NCBI GenBank assembly: GCA_050288705.1
Contig: JBNKEI010000105.1
Location: forward strand, 1 to 22,877
Direction: 5' to 3'
DNA length: 22,877 nucleotides
Origin: JBNKEI01 sp050288705
Lineage (GTDB): Bacteria; Myxococcota; Myxococcia; Myxococcales; UBA5297
Positions 17,454 through 22,877 of this stretch are shown piece by piece; the stretch's first letter is position 1; each line of letters opens with the position of its first letter. Under the pieces are notes generated by a model. The model was not told where the DNA came from, ran no database searches, and saw nothing but the letters and a program-made list of their open reading frames with translations. Position numbers and translations under genes: made by a program.

Positions 17454-18109
17454 TTCCTTTTTTCCGGAAATGAAAGCGCTTTTTTGGGACATTTAGCTAC
17501 ACAAGAAGCACATTTAATACAGTCATTGTCATCGACAATTCCCTTTTCTTTGAATTTAAAGGGATCAAGCTTCATGGGACACACCTTGGCGCAAGCTTTA
17601 CAACTGGTACAGGCATTACTAATAGACAAAGACCACTTATCTTTTGACAACCAATTAGCAAGCGTTCCCATTGGACAAACAAGACACCATAAGCGGTGAT
17701 GAAAGATTATGCCTAAAACTATTCCCACTAGAGTAGTAAGAGTCAGGACCTTCACCATTGCCAAACCCATAGCATTGATATCGCCCCAAACAAAATAGAA
17801 TTGCAACCCTAAAGCAATAAAGGGCACGGTCAGCAAGATAACGCGAATTACCTTCCACTTGAAAATTATAGGAATTTTTCTATTTAAACTAATTTTTTCA
17901 ATAAATAAGTCATAAAAACTGCCTCTTGGACACATCCAGTCACACCAAGCTCGGCCTTTCCATGGAGCAATGGCTAAGGCACCAATCATGCAACCCATTA
18001 GCAGAAATCCAAGTTTGGGAAAAAACCAGCCTCCGATGACCACTACTGGAAGCCCAAGGAATGTGTACATCTGAAGCCGCCTTCGTTTGGCTCTTTGTTG
18101 CTTTATCAT
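17450..18109 (-). CDS. NapH/MauN-like membrane polyferredoxin (4Fe-4S)
   Basis: A 219-aa membrane iron-sulfur protein that probably passes electrons between the quinone pool or a membrane partner and a periplasmic or cytoplasmic acceptor. It has several hydrophobic segments (about 15-30, 33-48, 88-106, 118-136). Two short motifs, WCDWMCPRG (C56, C60) and WCLVCPMG (C142, C145), mark the NapH/NosR/CcoG-like family. The C-terminus has two 4Fe-4S sites: CTSCKACAKVCP (C167, C170, C173, C177) and CIKCASCVAKCP (C197, C200, C203, C207). There are no neighbouring nitrate, nitrous-oxide or cytochrome oxidase genes, so the partner is unknown. A ribosome site AAAGGT lies about 11 nt before the ATG. Its promoter contains TetR-type operators, so it is probably repressed by the adjacent regulator. 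Confidence 0.9.
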   Translation of the reverse strand: MIKQQRAKRRRLQMYTFLGLPVVVIGGWFFPKLGFLLMGCMIGALAIAPWKGRAWCDWMCPRGSFYDLFIEKISLNRKIPIIFKWKVIRVILLTVPFIALGLQFYFVWGDINAMGLAMVKVLTLTTLVGIVLGIIFHHRLWCLVCPMGTLANWLSKDKWSLSISNACTSCKACAKVCPMKLDPFKFKEKGIVDDNDCIKCASCVAKCPKKALSFPEKRN

Positions 18110-18178
18110 AACGACGCTCTACCTTTCTGCTCAGTACTTGAAGTTAATGGGACCGGCAGTAGTAAGGTTGTCAAACTT

Positions 18179-18222
18179 TAGACCGACCGGTTTACTATTA
18201 AACCTATCGGTCTAGATGTCAA
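18179..18222 (-). promoter_or_regulatory. Promoter with two TetR-type operators
   Basis: On the minus strand the -35 box TTGACA (18217-18222) and the -10 box TAATAG (18195-18200) are 16 bp apart, leaving a leader of about 85 nt before the polyferredoxin ATG. Two near-palindromes, TAGACCGACCGGTTTA (18179-18194) and TAAACCTATCGGTCTA (18199-18214), mirror each other with two mismatches in 16. The second fills the spacer between -35 and -10, so a bound repressor would block polymerase. TAGACCG...CGGTCTA is the NemR-type operator form known for TetR regulators. Confidence 0.8.
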
Positions 18223-18254
18223 GACAACCATTCGCCAGTCGCCAACAAACAGCC

Positions 18255-18851
18255 CTATTTGCAGGTATCTTTTTTCGCTAACAAGTTATCGAAAAGTAGA
18301 GTGATAAAATTCTCGACTGGTCCCCACGATTGTTCGATTTTAGTACGAACAAGCGCTCCTTCCCAAGCATCGTGTATGAACTGAGCAAGCGCATAAGCAT
18401 CGTGCAATCGATCAACTTCGCCTTGTTTCTGCGCCTCGCTAATACACCCGGCGACCAGCGCTATCCAGGAATCGCAACTCGATTGCAGTGTCGCGCGGAG
18501 CACCTGATTTTTACTCGCTGTCCCAGAGCCAACTATTGCGATAAGACAACATTTACACTGCCCAGTTTTCTTTTGAAGTTCCTCAACTGATTGAAAAAAC
18601 AACCTTAGACGCTGGAGCGGCGAAAGTTTGGTGTCGTTAATTGCCGCCTGTAAAGCACTTGCAAAGCGTTCGGAATAATACTCGATTACCGCTGCACCAA
18701 AGTCCTCTTTTGACTTGAAATAATGATAAAACGACCCCTTGGATATTCCCGCATCTTTGAGGATTTGCTGAAGTCCCACGCCATGATAGCCGTCCTCCAG
18801 CATAGCGCGAGCGCCTGCCTCGATTAATTCTTTTCGCGCATCGTTGCTCAC
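18255..18851 (-). CDS. TetR-family repressor, NemR-like
   Basis: A 198-aa dimeric DNA-binding repressor. The start is GTG at 18851, with GAAG just upstream. The N-terminal helix-turn-helix is complete: ARAMLEDGYHGVGLQQILKDAG then ISKGSFYHYFKSKEDF. The C-terminal ligand-binding domain has three close cysteines (QCKCC, 99-102), near the place where NemR carries its electrophile- and chlorine-sensing cysteine. Redox or electrophile sensing is therefore possible but unproven. It lies immediately upstream of the polyferredoxin gene, on the same strand, with its likely operators between them. A weaker, similar half-site pair lies in front of its own start, compatible with autoregulation. Confidence 0.9.
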   Translation of the reverse strand: MSNDARKELIEAGARAMLEDGYHGVGLQQILKDAGISKGSFYHYFKSKEDFGAAVIEYYSERFASALQAAINDTKLSPLQRLRLFFQSVEELQKKTGQCKCCLIAIVGSGTASKNQVLRATLQSSCDSWIALVAGCISEAQKQGEVDRLHDAYALAQFIHDAWEGALVRTKIEQSWGPVENFITLLFDNLLAKKDTCK

Positions 18852-18883
18852 AGTTCTTCACAAATCTTACGACGCCATGCCGT

Positions 18884-18902
18884 TGTCAAGACCTAAGTCT
18901 AA
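18884..18902 (-). promoter_or_regulatory. Putative autoregulatory site of the TetR gene
   Basis: Minus-strand TTGACA (18884-18889) abuts TTAGACTTAGGTCT (18889-18902), an imperfect palindrome AGAC-CTAA-GTCT related to the operator half-sites at 18179-18214. The same GTCTTGACA string also occurs at the polyferredoxin promoter. No good -10 box is visible, so this is tentative. Confidence 0.4.
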
Positions 18903-18996
18903 TACGCAGGGTAGACCAGAAGCCTAACCTCGGGGGACCGCGTTCTCTCCCGGCGCCCCCCTGGAAATTCCGTTATAAAGATGGCGCAATACATAA

Positions 18997-19431
18997 TCAC
19001 TCAAAAGGATTGTGTACTCGCAAGAACGAAAATTTTCTAAAGTCCGTATCGCCAGTAAAAATTGTTGTAACTCCATGCTGTCGTAGTATTGCAGCAATAT
19101 GAGCATCGGGAATTATGTTGCCTCGCAAAGAAATACCATCGGCAATTTGGTTAAAAATTTGCCAAAAACCATCCGCCTCTGATAGCAAGCGCACATGAGG
19201 AAGACTAATTAAACTAGCAATATTTGATTGCGCGTCTTGAGGACTTAACGGGTTAGTAAATATACTTGGGTGAGTTGCTATTCTCAAAAAAGCCATAATG
19301 ACTGGCCAAGTAATAGCGAGTATTTCCGGCCCCTTCGAAGCTTTTTGTAGAAACTCATATGCTCGCTCATGTCGGGAACTAGAACGATCCACCGCATATA
19401 ATAGAATATTCGCGTCGATAGAATAACTCAC
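18997..19431 (-). CDS. vapC: VapC-family PIN-domain ribonuclease toxin
   Basis: A 144-aa PIN-domain endoribonuclease toxin that cleaves RNA when released from its antitoxin. It contains the first acidic residue in SIDANILLYAVD, the subfamily block WPVIMAFLRIATHPSIFTNP then LSPQDA, the central Asp in IIPDAHIAA, and TGDTDFRKF near the end. The glutamate common after the second strand in many VapCs is Ala here, which I recall as normal for this subgroup. The start is GTG at 19431. Its Shine-Dalgarno AGGAG overlaps the vapB stop codon (TAGGAG), ensuring translational coupling. The length is slightly above the usual 130-140. Confidence 0.9.
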   Translation of the reverse strand: MSYSIDANILLYAVDRSSSRHERAYEFLQKASKGPEILAITWPVIMAFLRIATHPSIFTNPLSPQDAQSNIASLISLPHVRLLSEADGFWQIFNQIADGISLRGNIIPDAHIAAILRQHGVTTIFTGDTDFRKFSFLRVHNPFE

Positions 19432-19441
19432 TCTCTGGCTC

Positions 19442-19678
19442 CTAATTACGATCCAGCTCGCGCCAGAGAGCTTCTTTGTCCTCTAAATCTACCTTGGAGC
19501 GCATTGGCTGGGAAACCCATCGTAATTCAGGACTAGCAAGATCGCCCCCCTTCTTCCGTTGCGCTAATGCTTGAGCAATTAGGCTGGAAATCAAGCGTCC
19601 TAATGGTTGATGCGTCTCTTTTTGGAGCTGCTTAAGATCCCGCATCAAAGGCTCATCGATATCTACTGTCGTTCGCAT
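19442..19678 (-). CDS. vapB: VapB-type ribbon-helix-helix antitoxin
   Basis: A 78-aa antitoxin from ATG 19678 (MRTTVDIDEPLMRDLKQLQK). A longer TTG start at 19714 would add 12 polar residues and is less likely, because MRTTVDID is the standard opening of this family. Residues 1-45 form the ribbon-helix-helix DNA-binding domain that binds its own promoter. The C-terminal half (RWVSQPMRSKVDLEDKEALW) is the flexible toxin-binding tail. The stop codon is 10 bp before the vapC start. Confidence 0.88.
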   Translation of the reverse strand: MRTTVDIDEPLMRDLKQLQKETHQPLGRLISSLIAQALAQRKKGGDLASPELRWVSQPMRSKVDLEDKEALWRELDRN

Positions 19679-19742
19679 ATGAGAAGAATATGGCTTCTTA
19701 TCATCTGATGTCAATTACTTGATGCATGATGCTAAACGAGTA

Positions 19743-19862
19743 ACCCCAAGACATGTGCGTGACCAAAACGTGCATCTGACTGGCGATTGGGAAGCCTGGT
19801 TCGATTTCGTTGCCGAGGCGGTTACTGTGATAGTGCGTGCGTTTCCAACTATTTTATTTTAG
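19743..19862 (+). pseudogene. Fic-family protein fragment (post-core block)
   Basis: A 39-codon frame reading HVRDQNVHLTGDWEAWFDFV then AEAVTVIV. This resembles the segment after the catalytic motif of Fic proteins, where the family has VR..GDWEAWL.FFL..V. It ends at TAG 19860-19862. The FIC motif HPFxxGNGR is not present. The fragment sits upstream of an N-terminal Fic fragment, the reverse of the natural order, so it probably belongs to a second, lost copy. Confidence 0.6.
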
Positions 19863-19887
19863 GATATTTGCTTAAAGTAAAATAAGC

Positions 19888-20261
19888 GTGAGTCTTATTT
19901 TAGGTTCGAGTGCACGATTGAAGCGAACAATCCAAGGCAGATATGTGACCATTTCAACGGTTGGCGAAAAGGCCCAGGCATTCGTGCCTGTTTCGCTACC
20001 GCCGCGTCCGCCCATCGACTGGACCCCTGAATTGCGTAGCAAATTCGACCAGGCGCTGCTTGCGCTCGGACGATTAGATAGCGTTTCGGTTTTGCTTCCG
20101 GATACCTCATTGTTCCTCTACATGTACGTCCGTAAAGAGGCCGTGCTCTCCTCTATGATCGAGGGAACAAGGAACTAACCTCCCAAAAACGGAACCGCCT
20201 GTTCAGCTATGCGAGATATATCGAGATAGTGAGTAGCGGTACTGAGCTGCCAGATAGGTAG
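19888..20261 (+). pseudogene. Fic-family protein pseudogene, core deleted
   Basis: The first 96 codons (19888-20178) are a near-perfect N-terminal domain of a Fic AMP-transferase-like protein: GRYVTISTVGEKAQAFVPV, DWTPELRSKFDQALLALGRL, LFLYMYVRKEAVLSSMIEGT. They then end in an abrupt stop. In another frame at 20181-20261 the text SQKRNRLFSYARYIEIVSSG then TELPDR matches the natural C-terminus of the same family. All of the middle, including the FIC catalytic core, is gone, and the two ends are out of frame. The GTG start may extend the true start. The encoded fragment is not expected to be enzymatically active. The N-terminal part could still bind a partner. Confidence 0.8.
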
Positions 20262-20478
20262 GTTTGTTCTGGTTAGCATTTGGGACTACGAGAGAGATGA
20301 CAAAACCTTGCTACGCAACAAGTCATCGCAAACGATCAACGCGTTGATTCCGTAGTACCGGCCTTGGCTCGGCCTGGCCATTTCAACGATAATTCAGACT
20401 TAAGAAAACCAATAAGCGTATCGAGTAGTGTCTGGCGGGACTGCTTTTCCAAAAAGAACCATTCCTTAAGGAGGCCTC
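20262..20478. other. Gap before the Ig-like lipoprotein
   Basis: About 215 bp after the Fic remnants. Nothing recognisable lies here apart from the strong AAGGAGG (about 20468-20474) just before the lipoprotein start. Confidence 0.5.
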
Positions 20479-22770
20479 ATGGTTCGCCGAGCTTATACTC
20501 GTTTAGGTACAGTACTAACTTTGCTGGCGCTGATTGCATTGCAGGCTTGCGGAAGCAGCGAAAGCGACCCTGCGCCAGCCTCTTCTTTAAAAGTCACTCT
20601 TTCTAATTCGCAAGTTCCCGCTGATGGAACCACCGTCGATGTAGTAATCACTGCTACCGAGGCCGATGGACGCCTAGGGGAAGGAACAGTAGTTTTAACT
20701 GTTTCCGCCGGTCTACTAGATGGTCAGAAAAGTCTTACTTCCACCTTGGCAAACGGTAGCACAACCGTTCACTGGAATTGTGACTCGCAAACTGAGTCTT
20801 GCGTGGGAACGCAACGCATTACTGGCGAATGGAAGAATGCCATTGGAAGCGCTCGGCTGGAATTCCAGCAGCCAGACTCTTCCAATTCCGATAATGACTC
20901 CGGAGACGATCCCGGGGATGGAGCCGCCTCTGCCGACGGTAATCGGATAGTGGAAGTCACCGCTAGCAAAAATCCAATCTGTTTCAGAGTTGGTGATTAT
21001 TCCGATATTACTGCGGTTTTACAAGACAAAGATAAAAAGCCAATTTCCGGAGAATCACTTACTTTTGAAGCCGATTTCGGAAAATTCACCACCGTGGATG
21101 TAGATGATTCAACTTCGGCCACTTCTTCGCTGACGGTTACCACCAATTCCTCTGGCGAAGCCACTCTTCGTTTTTGGGAAGGCGGTGAAAAAACCGACAC
21201 TGTACCAATAACGGTTAAACACTCCTCGGGAGCTTATGGCGTATTGAAAATGAACATTTCCAGTGTGCAGCAAATTACCTGGGTATCTACCACCTGCACG
21301 GGAAAAGACTGCACGATTATGGGTATTAAAGGGTCGGGCTTTAATGAACAAGCAAGAATAGCTTTTGCGGTGGTGGATTCCAGTGGCAAACCTGCTCCCG
21401 GAATAAAAGTAAAATTCTCTATTCCCGGCTCAAAGCCATTGAATACCAGCGTGGAAGAAAGCGGAATTACCGATGATTCGGGCAAAGTGGTAGCCAATAT
21501 TAGCACTGGTAGCTCGGTAGGAGCATTTACCGTGCTCGCCAGTGCAGTAAACTCTAAAGACGAAGTTCTGACTGAAGCAATTAGCCCGACCATTGGTATT
21601 CGCGGAGCCAAAGCAGCAAATTTTGGCTTTCGCATAAATTGCTCGCCAGTAAATATTCCAGCATTAGTATTGCCTTTGCCTCCCGCGTCCATCGATGTCG
21701 GTTGTAGTGTGAAGTTGGTAGACCGGTTTAACAACCCAGTAGGAGGAACTTCGGTCAATTTCAAAACCGAGGCGGGAACCATTCCCAACGATATTTCTAC
21801 TGAAGAATATAAAGCCGGATCGGACAATTCCGGTGAAGGTAGGGCCACCATTGTTTTCAATTCTTTTAGTTCGCGTATGCCCGACGACGTTGACCCATTA
21901 CCAGCCGACCAAAGCCAATACCCCTATCCACGTGAAGCCGAACCAAGCGTAAAAGTGGGCAATCATATTACCAAAAACCCTCGGGATGGCTTGGTAACAT
22001 TAATCGCTTACGTGCGCGGAGAAGAATACTTTTGGGATTTAAATCAAAATGGCGATTACGACAATGGTGAGCCATTTATTGACCAAGGTGAGCCATTTGT
22101 GGACAACAACGATAATGATAAATACGATACCGGGGAATTCTTTGTAGATTCCAATGCTAATGGGGTGTACGACGGTCCAGATGAGGTATGGAATCGCAAT
22201 ACTACTATTTGGACGGAAACCCGAATTCTATATACCGGATTGGCGAACCCGTATAATAACTTCATGAATCCCATTCAGAATCCGCCTTTAACCTACACTC
22301 CCGAAGGCATTCTTCCCTTCTCAAAATTGTGCTTAGACGGAGTTCCACAGGAGGGAGTTGCCCCAGGTGGCAGCGTACCAGTTACTACTTGGTTCCATGA
22401 TGAAAACCTAAACCGTTTAGCCCCCGGTACCTCTTTTGCCGCCAGCTATATAGGAAAAAAAGGCAGCCTCCAGTTCGATGCCCTAGGGGGACTTGCTGAT
22501 GGCTTTGGCATAAGCATGGAACGTCTGCTTTTGAATAGCTCCGGCACGGCGGAATGCACTCGCGGCCAATCCACTCGGTGTAGCTGGCATTGGCGCACCT
22601 ACTACTATACTGCCGGCAATCCCGCCGGAAGTGGTTCAGTGCTCGGCGAGGAGCCCAAGGCAGGAAAACCGGTCTATTGCGCCTATGGCACGGTGAAAGT
22701 TTCGGTAACCACTGCCGGCATCACCACCAGTTTTGCCGAATCGCTAGACATCCTATACTCCGGCGAGTGA
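20479..22770 (+). CDS. Large Ig-like surface lipoprotein with Ca-loop repeats
   Basis: A 763-aa probable surface lipoprotein. The signal peptide ends at lipobox LQAC with lipidated Cys24. It has four bacterial Ig-like domains (Big_1/invasin type) at about 36-132, 156-250, 265-375 and 385-515, for example SLKVTLSNSQVPADGTTVDV. After the first comes an acidic linker (133-152, many Asp and Ser). Residues about 519-570 hold three EF-hand-like loops, DLNQNGDYDNGE, DNNDNDKYDTGE and DSNANGVYDGPDE, likely calcium-binding and stabilising. The last about 190 residues are another beta-rich region with four cysteines. AAGGAGG precedes the ATG. The function is probably adhesion or structural, not established. 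Confidence 0.88.
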   Translation: MVRRAYTRLGTVLTLLALIALQACGSSESDPAPASSLKVTLSNSQVPADGTTVDVVITATEADGRLGEGTVVLTVSAGLLDGQKSLTSTLANGSTTVHWNCDSQTESCVGTQRITGEWKNAIGSARLEFQQPDSSNSDNDSGDDPGDGAASADGNRIVEVTASKNPICFRVGDYSDITAVLQDKDKKPISGESLTFEADFGKFTTVDVDDSTSATSSLTVTTNSSGEATLRFWEGGEKTDTVPITVKHSSGAYGVLKMNISSVQQITWVSTTCTGKDCTIMGIKGSGFNEQARIAFAVVDSSGKPAPGIKVKFSIPGSKPLNTSVEESGITDDSGKVVANISTGSSVGAFTVLASAVNSKDEVLTEAISPTIGIRGAKAANFGFRINCSPVNIPALVLPLPPASIDVGCSVKLVDRFNNPVGGTSVNFKTEAGTIPNDISTEEYKAGSDNSGEGRATIVFNSFSSRMPDDVDPLPADQSQYPYPREAEPSVKVGNHITKNPRDGLVTLIAYVRGEEYFWDLNQNGDYDNGEPFIDQGEPFVDNNDNDKYDTGEFFVDSNANGVYDGPDEVWNRNTTIWTETRILYTGLANPYNNFMNPIQNPPLTYTPEGILPFSKLCLDGVPQEGVAPGGSVPVTTWFHDENLNRLAPGTSFAASYIGKKGSLQFDALGGLADGFGISMERLLLNSSGTAECTRGQSTRCSWHWRTYYYTAGNPAGSGSVLGEEPKAGKPVYCAYGTVKVSVTTAGITTSFAESLDILYSGE

Positions 22771-22786
22771 GCAGCTAGCTTAAAAC

Positions 22787-22813
22787 CTGTCGCCGTGAGA
22801 TTCGCGGCGACAG
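22787..22813. terminator. Hairpin after the lipoprotein gene
   Basis: CTGTCGCCG (22787-22795) pairs perfectly with CGGCGACAG (22805-22813) with a 9-nt loop, 17 bp after the stop codon. No T-run follows directly, so it may be a Rho-dependent or processing hairpin rather than a classical intrinsic terminator. Confidence 0.6.
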
Positions 22814-22850
22814 ACCCGCCGACACTCATTTATTTCTGCGCGGCTCTCTA

Positions 22851-22877
22851 ATGAAGCATATCGCGGTCCTTGCCAAG
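22851..22877 (+). CDS. Possible start of next gene, truncated by window end
   Basis: An ATG followed by eight open codons (MKHIAVLAK) runs to the last base of the window. No ribosome site is visible, so this is only a possibility. Confidence 0.2.

Noticed and set aside
18931..18961. GC-rich possible hairpin (GGGGG ... CCCCC) after vapC
   Set aside because: The stem beyond the five G-C pairs does not match well, and no T-run follows.

Overview
The window is about 45% GC and looks like chromosome from a Gram-negative bacterium. The evidence is several lipoproteins with lipobox cysteines, a periplasmic binding protein, an AsmA-like protein and a PEGA-domain protein. Large Cys-rich and Ig-like lipoproteins plus PEGA proteins with C-terminal hydrophobic helices resemble Myxococcota, Bradymonadota and related 'deltaproteobacterial' lineages. 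That placement is an inference from protein style. There is no rRNA or other marker gene to settle it, and I see no tRNA, rRNA or CRISPR array.

Layout. (1) 1-735 is a leader region with a 16-bp hairpin and a good sigma70-type promoter. (2) 736-3869 is a complete proVWX operon for glycine betaine/proline-betaine uptake, closed by a textbook terminator. (3) 3982-6420, convergent to it, is an 812-aa protein with an EEIGH/GDEG domain, an 11-residue tandem repeat and a degenerate helical-repeat C-terminal half. A striking double palindrome lies upstream of it. (4) 7260-8732 is a secreted/membrane PEGA protein. (5) 8948-10825, convergent, is a large Cys-rich, Ig-like lipoprotein. (6) 11615-13924 is a dead GH78 alpha-L-rhamnosidase gene. 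It has lost its catalytic core and is also split by a 126-bp MITE-like element with perfect 14-bp terminal inverted repeats and a 9-bp target duplication. (7) 14203-14544 is a small secreted four-cysteine protein resembling I36 protease inhibitors. (8) 14737-15298 is a decayed DUF2157/GDYXXLXY membrane-protein pair. (9) 15540-17453 is an AsmA-like protein fused to a GT51 peptidoglycan transglycosylase. Its 3' end overlaps a convergent NapH-like polyferredoxin (17450-18109), which is followed by a TetR regulator (18255-18851). The polyferredoxin promoter carries paired TAGACCG operators. (10) 18997-19678 is a vapBC toxin-antitoxin pair. (11) 19743-20261 holds scrambled remains of one or two Fic genes. 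(12) 20479-22770 is a large Ig-like lipoprotein with calcium-loop repeats.

The working parts are osmoprotectant import, envelope and peptidoglycan functions, a redox membrane protein under probable TetR control, a toxin-antitoxin module and several surface proteins. Between them lies a large load of pseudogenes: GH78, DUF2157/GDYXXLXY and Fic. One of these was hit by a small mobile element. The segment from about 11.6 to 20.3 kb therefore looks like accessory DNA in decay. No complete new defence system is visible. The least explained intact gene is the 812-aa protein with its palindromic control region.
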